Source: a virus
Reading direction: 5' to 3' (one strand)
Virus record (IMG/VR): IMGVR_UViG_3300047491_001112
Location: 1-28,501 of that record
DNA length: 28,501 bases
The translations under genes and the position numbers were made by a program. Positions 5,144-13,163 of the stretch are shown piece by piece. Each line of letters starts with the position of its first letter. The first letter of the stretch is position 1. The notes below the pieces were generated by a model. That model searched no databases and was not told the origin of the DNA. It saw only the letters and a program-made list of their open reading frames with translations.

Positions 5144-6625
5144 TCAGGACTCCTGTCTGCGGACTTTATTCGCCCGATTGTTGGGTCGGGATACCCCTAT
5201 GGCGGGTAGAGTTTTCGATTCTACCGATTTCCGCTTCTTCTTCCTAATTCCGGTGTAGGACGGCAGGTTCCGGTACTCCGGACCTCGGGGGAGATAACCA
5301 TGGTATTTCCGTTCATGTTCCATCCCTCCGTAGATCACCACCACTTCCGGTTTCAGATATTCCACTGCCAGCGTGACGAATTTCCCGAAGTCCTTGTGGG
5401 CTTTCGGATCCTTCTTATCTAAGGTGCGACATTGCATGGAAATCACCGGACAGGGGACAGGCAGGGTTTCCAGAGTCAGACCTTCGATGATGTTCTGAAT
5501 CGAGGGGATTACCCGGATCCCCAGTTCCTGCCAGTAACGGGCACACCAGCGGGAACGGTAGATGTTCCAGAGGTTGAGGGGGAATGGGTAGTCCAAATAG
5601 GTGGAAAAGTCCGGTGAAATCACTGCCGACCAGTCTTCTTCCAACAGCAGGTTGGAGAAATCGGACGGGTACTCGTAAACGTACTCAAACCGCCAGTCCT
5701 GGGTGTAAAACCCAGTCACCCCTCCGTGGAACATCTCACTACGATCCGCGTAGGGGGGCTTAAACAGGAAACGACGTGCTGAGTGGCAGAATAGCGCGTC
5801 TTCCCTCAAAGTCTCGTCAGAGCGGTCCCAGGTGATTCTGGGGGCATCCTCGGGGCGGGCAAGCATCTCGGGTAAAAGATCCGGAATCTCCCAATCCGTC
5901 GAACCCTGGAAAAAGACCTCATCCTTCAATTCCGGTTTGGAAAACACGGAACTGTCTTCTTCCGAAGGTTGGAACCCCTGCTCCTCATCATCGTTGTCAT
6001 CCTCCTCGGGTTCCTCAGATTCCGGATACTCCCCATCTTCCTCAGACTCAAATTCCTCAGTCTTTTTCTGGGGAGAGAACATGGTTCTCGGGGATTGTCC
6101 CGTTGAAACCTGTTCTGCATACGCTTTCAGTTCTTCGTTGACCTTGGCGAGACGTTTGGAGTCCTTGGTTTTCAGACCCTTGAGAGCAGTCCGGTTGGCA
6201 AGCGTTAGACTCCGTAATGCCTGTTCGTCGGTCTGTGCCATGGCGGTAATAGGGTCCAGGGATGCCAGGATTAGCTTTTCCTGATCCTCGGACCAATTCC
6301 CTACCAAAACCGGCATGAGAGCATCGCCGTCCTTTTCGGCTTCCTGTTTCCGCATGTGACCGTCGATGATGCGACCGGTGCGTTCATTCAACAAAGCAGC
6401 GCCAGCCCATCCTACCTGAGACTTGAGTGCGGAATAGGTCTGACGCTGCCGGTTGGTGTGACTTCGCCAGTTGAGTGGGTTCTCCCGCAGTTCCGAAGGA
6501 CGCACCCAGACCAACCGCAGGGCTTCCGTAGTGCCTTCCGGCATACGGTCCAGCATTGGTAAGCGAGCCTTGGCGCCCTGGGTGCGGGCAACTTCACTAC
6601 GGGAAAGTTTCTTCTTGGTCTTCAT
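5144..6625 (-). CDS. ParB-like N-domain fused to DUF4417
   Basis: 493 residues from ATG at 6625. Residues about 35-130 form a ParB/Srx-like N-terminal domain: VRPSELRENPLNWRSH, then the GRIIDGHMRKQEAE motif at 84-97 in place of the GHRR box, and the NWSEDQEKLIL block. Residues 150-180 are helical and basic. Residues 188-228 form an acidic linker. From about 300 to 440 it reads as DUF4417 (GGVTGFYTQDWRFEYVYEYP, ISPDFSTYLDYPFPLNLWNIYRSR, QELGIRVIPS, PEVVVIYGG). ParB-N domains in phages bind DNA or hydrolyse nucleotides; DUF4417 has no assigned activity. No Shine-Dalgarno precedes the ATG, which overlaps the end of the 17-bp element. An alternative start at 6676 would add 17 residues within the upstream gene. 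Confidence 0.8.
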   Translation of the reverse strand: MKTKKKLSRSEVARTQGAKARLPMLDRMPEGTTEALRLVWVRPSELRENPLNWRSHTNRQRQTYSALKSQVGWAGAALLNERTGRIIDGHMRKQEAEKDGDALMPVLVGNWSEDQEKLILASLDPITAMAQTDEQALRSLTLANRTALKGLKTKDSKRLAKVNEELKAYAEQVSTGQSPRTMFSPQKKTEEFESEEDGEYPESEEPEEDDNDDEEQGFQPSEEDSSVFSKPELKDEVFFQGSTDWEIPDLLPEMLARPEDAPRITWDRSDETLREDALFCHSARRFLFKPPYADRSEMFHGGVTGFYTQDWRFEYVYEYPSDFSNLLLEEDWSAVISPDFSTYLDYPFPLNLWNIYRSRWCARYWQELGIRVIPSIQNIIEGLTLETLPVPCPVISMQCRTLDKKDPKAHKDFGKFVTLAVEYLKPEVVVIYGGMEHERKYHGYLPRGPEYRNLPSYTGIRKKKRKSVESKTLPAIGVSRPNNRANKVRRQES

Positions 6626-6641
6626 AACGTGAGAATAAATC
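6625..6641 (-). repeat. intergenic 17-bp element, copy 3, abutting a start codon
   Basis: Minus-strand GATTTATTCTCACGTTA, one mismatch. Its final TA are the base before, and the first base of, the ATG at 6625-6623, so the element replaces a normal ribosome binding site. Confidence 0.7.
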
Positions 6642-6647
6642 GATGGG

Positions 6648-7529
6648 TCAGGAAAGCCAGGGGTACCAGTACACATCCCGGACGCACCATGCTCCGCGAG
6701 AGACCATGGTAGCTACCTTGCGGCGGGAATCCCGTCCAAATCCCCGACTCCTACCGGTGGCGATCTGGTACTCAAAACCCCAGTTGATGTCCCAGGAATT
6801 GGCATAGTCCGAAAAAGGACCGTCATCCCAGGCGGGTCGGACGTGGCAGATGCAGTGCATGTCGCGTCCGCCGATACAGGGGAACCCTTTAATGAGTGCG
6901 GTGAACCATCCCTGCACCGTGGTCAGACGCTGATATTCCCGGATACGGAAGATCATCGCCGTCTCTTCAAAACCCTCGGAGGGTTTGATGCTGTAACCGG
7001 TGAAGGGGTGAACGCACTTGAATTTGCCTTCCGCCATCAGCTTCCGGTTTTCCGGAGTGTCGGCGGGAAGCTGCCCGTGCTTCATCATCCAGTCCAAGGC
7101 ACCCGGAACACTGGATCCGGAAGAACGGGTACCGCAATAACGGTAGGAACTGATGGGTGAGGGGATCACCACATTATGTACGCCGAACACCTTTCCGCCG
7201 ATGACGCTCATCCCCTGTCCGGCGGCATTGTGAACACAGGAAGGTTCTCGGCCCTGGGCGAAAATGTGTTTGATGAAGCGTTCCAGCCATCCATGCGGAC
7301 TGGCATCAATGGCGGCGATCCGATCCTTCCATTGATCTTCAGGAATCATGTCTTCCTGAGCTTCAAAGATGGGGGCTCCGTCCAATTCCGTATCAGCGGG
7401 AGGAACCCAACCGAACCCCATCTGACCGTTGTCCATCAGGACGCCGCAATCCGCCGCCAAGGCAGCAAAATCCACGTCCAGATACTTCTCGAAATCGTTG
7501 TTCTTGAACGAGGGAGAGGTATAGCTCAT
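6648..7529 (-). CDS. papain-like cysteine peptidase family protein
   Basis: 293 residues. Papain (C1A)-type features appear in order: Gln92 and Cys98 in AQGREPSCVHNA (oxyanion Gln and nucleophile), the PSPISSYRYCGTRSSGSSV and GALDWMMKHGQLP segment typical of the family, the repeated FRIREYQRLTTVQGWFTALIKG helix, then His225/His229 in GGRDMHCICH, and Asn244 in YANSWDINWG, the Asn-Ser-Trp triad signature. I have seen such proteins in planctomycete-associated phage sequences. The role may be peptidase activity in lysis, entry or maturation; which one is not shown. The ATG overlaps the stop of the upstream secreted-protein gene in ATGA, so the two are co-translated and probably act together. No signal peptide is seen. 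Confidence 0.7.
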   Translation of the reverse strand: MSYTSPSFKNNDFEKYLDVDFAALAADCGVLMDNGQMGFGWVPPADTELDGAPIFEAQEDMIPEDQWKDRIAAIDASPHGWLERFIKHIFAQGREPSCVHNAAGQGMSVIGGKVFGVHNVVIPSPISSYRYCGTRSSGSSVPGALDWMMKHGQLPADTPENRKLMAEGKFKCVHPFTGYSIKPSEGFEETAMIFRIREYQRLTTVQGWFTALIKGFPCIGGRDMHCICHVRPAWDDGPFSDYANSWDINWGFEYQIATGRSRGFGRDSRRKVATMVSRGAWCVRDVYWYPWLS

Positions 7530-8260
7530 TGCAATCCCCAGGACTTGATGAGGTCGAGGAATTTATCGGCCAGAACGGGCAGATTAGCGTGAGCCACGAA
7601 TGCCCCATCGGAAGACAGACCGACGATTTGAGGAAGCGGGTCGGTACCGACGAACTTCAGAGCTTCGACCGCTTTCTTCAGTGGCATCCCGTCCGGAGTC
7701 TGGGCGTCTTTGTCGATCAACAGAATTTTCTTCGACAGTTCCGGACTGTTCCGAATCACTTGCAGCAGCGCCTGGAAGTCCGGATTGCTGTCTGCCGATT
7801 CGTACAGGATCAGGGCCGAGACGGTCACTCCCGGCCCGGGAGTAGGGTTTGGCGTGGGTCCCGGAGGATTGGGTCTCGGTGGCATATATCGCGGTTTGAT
7901 GACAACCGTATGCTTTGCCAGAGAAATTTCCGGACTACCGTTGGCATTGGTCCCTCCAACGCACAGGAAGAAATGAAACTCCCGTGGTTTGACGGTTCCA
8001 TCCGGTTCCGGATCCAGTCCCGCGCTGAAGAAGACCTTGGTGTTGTTTTCCACTTGGGCAAAACTTTTGTCTGTTTCCGCCATCTCCCAGATGTATTTCT
8101 GTCCCTGGGACTGGGTGGCGTCCAAGATCACCAAATCGCCTTCACGGGATTCCTTGGGACCCGTGATAACCGCCTTGGGCGACTGGGCGGGCAGACTCTG
8201 CGTACCGAGAAGCAGAGTCACCACACCCAGATATACGAGAACGGAGCGAGAGGTTTTCAT
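7526..8260 (-). CDS. secreted PKD-like protein with thioredoxin-like C-terminus
   Basis: 244 residues. Residues 1-26 are a Sec signal peptide (MKTSR, hydrophobic VLVYLGVVTLLLG, then SLPAQS). Residues about 30-125 resemble a PKD/Ig-like beta sandwich (KAVITGPKESREGDLVILDATQS...YIWEM and the closing HTVVIKPR). Residues 127-145 are a Pro/Gly-rich linker (PPRPNPPGPTPNPTPGPG). The rest (VSALILYESADSNPDFQALL...KKILLIDKDAQTPDG...PQIVGLSSDGAFVAHANLP) has a thioredoxin-like pattern without a CxxC. I recall this PKD, Pro-rich, C-domain layout from planctomycetes. The product is exported and may contact the envelope. It is translationally coupled to the papain-like gene and sits just after a terminator. 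Confidence 0.7.
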   Translation of the reverse strand: MKTSRSVLVYLGVVTLLLGTQSLPAQSPKAVITGPKESREGDLVILDATQSQGQKYIWEMAETDKSFAQVENNTKVFFSAGLDPEPDGTVKPREFHFFLCVGGTNANGSPEISLAKHTVVIKPRYMPPRPNPPGPTPNPTPGPGVTVSALILYESADSNPDFQALLQVIRNSPELSKKILLIDKDAQTPDGMPLKKAVEALKFVGTDPLPQIVGLSSDGAFVAHANLPVLADKFLDLIKSWGLQ

Positions 8261-8271
8261 ACCGACTCCGA

Positions 8272-8287
8272 TTTTTCTGGAAGAAAG
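8272..8287. repeat. 16-bp repeat TTTTTCTGGAAGAAAG
   Basis: This exact 16-mer also occurs at 15190-15205 (beside a promoter) and 18973-18988 (within a gene); a 13-bp part occurs at about 16769-16781. All are in the same orientation. This copy lies between a terminator hairpin and the start at 8260. Confidence 0.5.
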
Positions 8288-8292
8288 AGAGA

Positions 8293-8337
8293 CCCATGAC
8301 GGAGTGCAACGGGCTGAGGCGCAGCATCCGTCACGGG
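8293..8337 (-). terminator. intrinsic terminator after the 102-residue gene
   Basis: On the minus strand CCCGTGACGGA (8337-8327) pairs with TCCGTCATGGG (8303-8293) through 11 positions with one G.T. TGC/GCA can extend it across a one-base bulge. A pyrimidine tract (TCTCTCTTTCTT) follows. Confidence 0.65.
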
Positions 8338-8347
8338 TGTCCCGTAA

Positions 8348-8656
8348 TCAGCCGATGTTTTCGTCCGCGTTGCAGACACGTTCCGCGAATACGCGGAGAC
8401 TTTCCTTCACGAATTTCCCGATCTGGGCGTCTAGCGGCGCCTCGATGAAGTCGGGGATCTGCGGGACGTTGAAGGACAGGGCGAGGTCGATGGCGCTGTC
8501 CGCCATGCTTAACAGCGAGTCTTTGTGTTCGCATCCCTCTTTCAGCAGGTTCGTCTTGAACCACATGCGGATCGAGCCGAGAGAAAGCAACTGATCCGGA
8601 CCCTGAGCCAGTTCCGTCACGTACTTCTGCATTGCGGCATACTTTTCTTCGGTCAT
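8348..8656 (-). CDS. small helical hypothetical protein
   Basis: 102 residues, not recognised. It is mostly helical by composition (MTEEKYAAMQKYVTELAQG, DSLLSMADSAIDLALSF, IGKFVKESLRVFAERV), slightly acidic, with two Cys and no membrane segment or signal. AAGGAG stands seven bases before the ATG at 8656. It is a one-gene unit: a TTGACA promoter overlaps the end of the primase-helicase gene upstream, and a terminator follows. Having its own host-type promoter within the phage replication cluster suggests early or independent expression. The function is unknown. Confidence 0.65.
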   Translation of the reverse strand: MTEEKYAAMQKYVTELAQGPDQLLSLGSIRMWFKTNLLKEGCEHKDSLLSMADSAIDLALSFNVPQIPDFIEAPLDAQIGKFVKESLRVFAERVCNADENIG

Positions 8657-8707
8657 GTCAAACTCCTTGGATGGTGGGAACCACAGTATTGGGTATGCAG
8701 TACATAG

Positions 8708-8736
8708 AGCGTACCGTACTTGCCGACCTGTGTCAA
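8708..8736 (-). promoter_or_regulatory. sigma70-type promoter for the 102-residue gene
   Basis: Minus-strand TTGACA, 17-base spacer, TACGCT. The -35 box overlaps the final codons of the primase-helicase gene. It directs transcription leftward to the gene starting at 8656. Confidence 0.65.
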
Positions 8737-11093
8737 ACCGCGTAAACCCGTTTGACGTGTCGTCTGCGGGTACGAATATTCACCGGTTGTTTCGGCACGG
8801 CATCCGCCAGAGGCTGGATGATTTCTGCCTCATTCCACAAACTCCAAATCTCGTCCGAAAGAGTCCACATTTCCGTAGGACGACCCTTGCGGGTGTGTTT
8901 AGACGGGGTTTGAGCCTTGACGACTCCGATGGTCTGCATGTCGGTCAGGCGCCGATGAAGACTGCTGTGCGGGATCTGCAAGCGATGTTCCAGTTCCTTG
9001 GCGGTCATCCCGGCGTAGGGAGTGCTGGCGGTACGGTTTTTTGGACAAGCCCGCTGATGCCTTGCCAGTTCCCGGGTGATTTCCAATTGGAATCCGCAAG
9101 CGGTATCCAGGGCGACTTTTTGCAACAATCGGTAATGGTCGTCGGAAATTTCCTTCTCGTCATCGAGAATCGCCAGTGCCATTCCCAACTTCACCAGTTG
9201 GGTTGCCAAACGGGAACCGATTTCCGGACGGGTACGGTAGAGCAATCCACCGTCCCGTTCACGGGCTATTCCTGTGCGTAACGCGGAAATAATTCGGGCT
9301 AATGCCACCAGTTTCTTCTCCAAATGGTCGGGTAGAATGGGGAGTGTCTTTCCGGATTCCCGGAATCTTTGCTTGGTGTGGTTCATAAACGCGATGGCGG
9401 AATCCGTCAGGTTCCGGGTGCGCTCTTTTTTCTTGTAGAACCCGTGCATGGCGGCACGGATGTGGGACGCTTCGTCGTGGGAATCCCCCAACAGTTCCAC
9501 CTTGAGAAATCGCTCACCCAGGGTGGATCGATTGTCCCGGTGAATCTCGTCGGTGACAGCAAAGACGCAGGAAAAATCCAGTTCCGGATAGTAGCGGACC
9601 TGATTGTTTCCGTAGGGGATGCGAACCACGCCGTCATACACGTCCCGGAGGATGCCGTACAGTTCCTCCTGCACCTGGGTGGGCATGGACAACACAGCGG
9701 TGTAATCCTTCACCACCAATGTCTTGTGATGCAGCAGAGGCAAAAAGGATACGTCTTCACCGGAATCGGTTTTCCAACCGCTGATGAGTGCCTTGGCAGT
9801 CAGCTTGGAAATGGCTTCCACATGCTGATTGCTGCGTCCGAACGCTTCCACGATGGTGGTCTTGCCCGAGCCCGGGGGACCCACGAGAAACATCCAGATG
9901 GGATCACCGGGAATTTCTTCCGAAAAGACTGCTGCCGTGACCAGACGCAAGGCATCCACGAAAGCGGGGTCCACATGCAGATTTTCACGGAAGTCCTGCA
10001 CCACTTCGCTGAATTTGGTACGGATAATATCGGGAATGATCGTCTCGTTGAGACGAGGGAGATTGTCCTCGGGGATCTCCCAGTTCTTCAGGTGTTTCAA
10101 CAGGGACGTTACGGCATAGGTGTACTGCGGAGTAGGAACAGCACGCGCTGCCGTAACGTAATCCCTGATGTCGAATTTAGTATCCGGTCCTGGGATGTCC
10201 AGACCGCAATCCAGAGTCACCGCCTCATCCGGCCACTGTAACCAGCGGATCGAACGGGGCGAAGGGCTGAGAGCAGCAAGCGACTCCGCTGCCTTAACCA
10301 TCCCGTCGTAACCCGGACGGATTGTACGAGCAGGTTTGCTCTTGGTGGCAGGACTGACAATTTTGGGTGGATCTTTGTCGTAGAGCAGAATGATTTCACG
10401 GGCTTGGAACATTTCCTGAAGATTCTTGCAGGACTTGCTGGACAGGAAAGTACATCCTGGCACACCGACGACCGAGAAATTCTCTGGGGAGAACAATTCT
10501 TTGAGACGCTGATCGGCGTCGTCTTTGCATTGCAGGTTCCCTGCGCGGAGCAGGTAGTCCCATGCCATGGCGTCCCATTCACCTTCGCAGACGTAAATAC
10601 GACCGCCAGGACGAATGAGATGACCACGATACAAATGGTTCTTGCAACCTTTCGTGGACAGTAAAGTGCGTGCATTCAGTTCCCCTTCAATAGGATTCCA
10701 AGTGCGTAAATTGGCAAGTTTGCCGTTGACGTTGTGAATCGGAATCAGCCAACGACCCTGCGAAGCGTCCCAGGCGAGGTCATGGCGTTTGAAGACTTTC
10801 CAGGGGATTCCCCGATCCTTGGCAAGTAGTTTGTAGTGGGTTTCTTCGGTCAAGTCTAACCAATACTGATGGTATTTTTCGAGAAATGTGTAAGCGTTGC
10901 CGGAAAGCATGCATGCCTTGCAGTCCCACTGACCTGTTTTGGGGTTGGCGTAGAAATGTAATTCTTTGCCGCAGAACGGACATTCCGCCAGCAGATTCTC
11001 TCCGCTCTTTCCGGAGAAAACGACTCCATGGAATTCGATGGGGTCTAATGGACGTGTAGTTTCGGTTTCCTGATCCTGTTTCTTCCTCGACAT
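8733..11093 (-). CDS. primase-helicase: zinc ribbon, Toprim, AAA+-like ATPase, winged helix
   Basis: 786 residues; ATG at 11093 has AGGAG upstream. Residues 38-61 are a zinc ribbon (Cys38, Cys41, Cys58, Cys61). Residues about 110-245 form a Toprim primase domain (RIYVCEGEWDAMAWDYLL with Glu170; LLYDKDP with Asp239 and Asp241). Residues 401-540 are an ATPase with Walker A GPPGSGKTT (405-413), an unusual Walker B KTLVVKDYT where DE would be expected, a sensor-like FAVTDEIHR, and GERFL with a possible Arg finger. Residues near 705-735 are a winged-helix segment (MTAKELEHRLQIPHSSLHRR). It would prime and unwind DNA at the phage fork and lies next to the DNA polymerase. Family members with KDFT-type Walker B motifs exist in other phages and mobile elements. 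Confidence 0.85.
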   Translation of the reverse strand: MSRKKQDQETETTRPLDPIEFHGVVFSGKSGENLLAECPFCGKELHFYANPKTGQWDCKACMLSGNAYTFLEKYHQYWLDLTEETHYKLLAKDRGIPWKVFKRHDLAWDASQGRWLIPIHNVNGKLANLRTWNPIEGELNARTLLSTKGCKNHLYRGHLIRPGGRIYVCEGEWDAMAWDYLLRAGNLQCKDDADQRLKELFSPENFSVVGVPGCTFLSSKSCKNLQEMFQAREIILLYDKDPPKIVSPATKSKPARTIRPGYDGMVKAAESLAALSPSPRSIRWLQWPDEAVTLDCGLDIPGPDTKFDIRDYVTAARAVPTPQYTYAVTSLLKHLKNWEIPEDNLPRLNETIIPDIIRTKFSEVVQDFRENLHVDPAFVDALRLVTAAVFSEEIPGDPIWMFLVGPPGSGKTTIVEAFGRSNQHVEAISKLTAKALISGWKTDSGEDVSFLPLLHHKTLVVKDYTAVLSMPTQVQEELYGILRDVYDGVVRIPYGNNQVRYYPELDFSCVFAVTDEIHRDNRSTLGERFLKVELLGDSHDEASHIRAAMHGFYKKKERTRNLTDSAIAFMNHTKQRFRESGKTLPILPDHLEKKLVALARIISALRTGIARERDGGLLYRTRPEIGSRLATQLVKLGMALAILDDEKEISDDHYRLLQKVALDTACGFQLEITRELARHQRACPKNRTASTPYAGMTAKELEHRLQIPHSSLHRRLTDMQTIGVVKAQTPSKHTRKGRPTEMWTLSDEIWSLWNEAEIIQPLADAVPKQPVNIRTRRRHVKRVYAV

Positions 11094-11104
11094 GACCCTA
11101 CTCC

Positions 11105-11121
11105 TAACGTGGGATTAAATC
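11105..11121 (-). repeat. intergenic 17-bp element, copy 4
   Basis: Minus-strand GATTTAATCCCACGTTA, an exact copy. It sits between the polymerase stop codon and the AGGAG of the primase-helicase gene; the start codon is 11 bases further on. Confidence 0.8.
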
Positions 11122-11127
11122 CTGGGG

Positions 11128-13086
11128 TTACAGTGTGTGTATCAAACAATTCTTCGGGAGTGGTATTTCGGTTTTATCCGCCCAGTTGGTGGTAGTCACC
11201 GAAGGGGATGCAGGGACCGGAACACCCAGAACCATGGCGGCAGCTTCCATCAGGTATTTCAAACGACGGATGATGGACGCAGCAAGTTTCGGACGAGAAT
11301 AATCCAGATCGAACACCAATTCGTCGTGGACCTGCATGGTGATGTGCGCGTCGTATCCGTGCGATTCCAACCATTCGTGACAGTAAATCATGGCGAGTTT
11401 CGCCATTTCACCGGCTGACCCCTGCACGAAGAAGTTGCAGCATTTCTGACGCCAGCCCTCTTCTCCCGGAGTGATCATCAACCGGTATCCGCCCAGGGTG
11501 GTGACATACCCGTTTTCGGAAACTTCCTGTACCCGTTTTTCAAGGAAAGCGTCAATCTGGGGGAACTGTCTGCGGATCTTGTGGTAGGCACCTTTTTGAT
11601 GGTAGGTGGAATCAGCCGTTTCTTCTTCCGCTCCGTAGATCAAAGCGAAATTTCCGTTCTTCGTCCAACCGTATTCGTCACTTTCCTTGGTAACATCGTC
11701 GCCCCATAACTCACGGGCGATAATCATGTGAACCGATTCACCGCGTTCAAAGGCTTCGATCAGGCGATGATCCTGAGCCGCGTAGGCGAAGATCCGCATT
11801 TCCTGATTGGAGTAGTCCATGGGGACCCAGATCCTGCCGGGAGCGGGTCCAAACACTACCCGCAAGCGGAATTCTTTCACGTCTTCCCCGTCATCACCTT
11901 CGACCGTCACCCCCTTGCTGATGTTTTGAGCATTCGGGTTGGACGAAGAGAAACGGGTGGTGCGGGTACCTACCTGATTGAAATTCGGAAACAACCGGTG
12001 GATGCGGCGGGAAACTTTATCGTCCACCGATTCCACGAGGTTTTGCAAATAGCCGGTAAGATACCGAATGGCGGTGCTGTATTTCCGGCTTTCCAAAAGT
12101 GCCGTGAGGTATTTGTGGGATTGGGATCGGGTGGGACAACGGTCATCCCGCAGGATGGTCAGGGTATTGCGGTCGGTGGAAGGTCCGGTATCCGTCCACG
12201 AAATTTCCGGTAGTCCCAGACAATCGTACAGAAATTCCCGCAGTTGCTTGGTGGAATTGAGATTCATATCCGCGCGTTTGAATTTGCGGTGAATCTTTTC
12301 ACAAATGTGAATTCTCTGATAATACTCCCGTTCGTAGCGTTCCAATTCCTGCACCAGAGCGTGCCGGTTGACGGTGATCCCCCTGGATTCCATGGAGTAC
12401 ACCACCGGCATCAACTGCATCTCTCTCTGATAGACATGCTCCAATTTCTGGACATTCAATTCCTCTTCGTGCATCCGTCGTAACAGCAGCGTCCGTTCCG
12501 CATCACGGATACCGTAAGTGGACAGCAGAGTATGCCATGGATGATCTTTGGGGTAATCTTCCTTCTCGGCTATTTGAGCGGGCATCCATGTGTCCATTTT
12601 GACGAACCCGGAACGGAGTCCCGGGAACATGGGATCACCCTCTTCGGCACGGCGCCAACCCAATTTTTTGGCGATGGCGCGGGCTTGTTTGGTGGCGTTC
12701 AGTAATTCCTGTTCGTCATCGTCAGGGATGTCGAGGTATTTGACGGACAGGTCTTTAAGCCCGTGCGGTTCTGATGAATCCAAGACATGGGAGGAAATGA
12801 GAGTGTCGTGAATCCGGTCGAAATGCTGGGAAAGCTGGATACCGATCTTTTCCAATGCTTTCAAGTCGAATTTAGCGTTGTGGAATACCCATTTACCGTG
12901 GGAATAAATCCAATTACGGATTTCCTTCACATCTTTCGGGTCAACTTGGACGATGCGGGTGAATGGATCCACTTTCCACGACCACCAGCGGATTTCTCCG
13001 AAGTCGTTGACGGTGGATACGAAGTAGGGCATACATCCGTGGACAAAATCCGGTCCGGTGCATTCCGTGTCAATAGCAAGCAACAT
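11128..13086 (-). CDS. family A DNA polymerase with 3'-5' exonuclease
   Basis: 652 residues, compact as in phage PolA enzymes without a 5' nuclease. The 3'-5' exonuclease motifs are complete: Asp6-Thr-Glu8, Asn70/Asp74 in FHNAKFDL, and Tyr191/Asp195 in YGIRDAERT. Polymerase motif A is VPMDYSNQEMR (Asp424). Motif B is WTKNGNFALIYGA (Lys476, Phe480, Tyr484). Motif C is MQVHDELVFD (His587, Asp588, Glu589). The residue aligned with E. coli F762 is Phe. The O-helix Arg normally four residues before the Lys is replaced by Tyr472. AGGAGG precedes the ATG at 13086. A strong terminator hairpin stands just upstream, so readthrough or an unseen promoter is needed. Confidence 0.95.
   Translation of the reverse strand: MLLAIDTECTGPDFVHGCMPYFVSTVNDFGEIRWWSWKVDPFTRIVQVDPKDVKEIRNWIYSHGKWVFHNAKFDLKALEKIGIQLSQHFDRIHDTLISSHVLDSSEPHGLKDLSVKYLDIPDDDEQELLNATKQARAIAKKLGWRRAEEGDPMFPGLRSGFVKMDTWMPAQIAEKEDYPKDHPWHTLLSTYGIRDAERTLLLRRMHEEELNVQKLEHVYQREMQLMPVVYSMESRGITVNRHALVQELERYEREYYQRIHICEKIHRKFKRADMNLNSTKQLREFLYDCLGLPEISWTDTGPSTDRNTLTILRDDRCPTRSQSHKYLTALLESRKYSTAIRYLTGYLQNLVESVDDKVSRRIHRLFPNFNQVGTRTTRFSSSNPNAQNISKGVTVEGDDGEDVKEFRLRVVFGPAPGRIWVPMDYSNQEMRIFAYAAQDHRLIEAFERGESVHMIIARELWGDDVTKESDEYGWTKNGNFALIYGAEEETADSTYHQKGAYHKIRRQFPQIDAFLEKRVQEVSENGYVTTLGGYRLMITPGEEGWRQKCCNFFVQGSAGEMAKLAMIYCHEWLESHGYDAHITMQVHDELVFDLDYSRPKLAASIIRRLKYLMEAAAMVLGVPVPASPSVTTTNWADKTEIPLPKNCLIHTL
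12894..12910 (-). repeat. copy of the 17-bp element inside the polymerase gene
   Basis: Minus-strand GATTTATTCCCACGGTA, one mismatch, in the same orientation as the intergenic copies. It encodes Ile-Tyr-Ser-His around residues 60-63, ahead of exonuclease motif II. It may be chance or a functional intragenic site. Confidence 0.5.
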
Positions 13087-13107
13087 GGTGACCTCCTGGG
13101 GTAGAGA

Positions 13108-13142
13108 AAGGCCCGGGAGTGTGGCAGGTCCTCCCGGGCCTT
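13108..13142 (-). terminator. intrinsic terminator between acidic-protein and polymerase genes
   Basis: AAGGCCCGGGAG and CTCCCGGGCCTT form a perfect 12-bp stem with an 11-base loop. On the minus strand TCTCT follows. It would limit transcription from the recombination genes into the polymerase. Confidence 0.75.
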
Positions 13143-13163
13143 GTCATGGGGAGCCGACCCATG

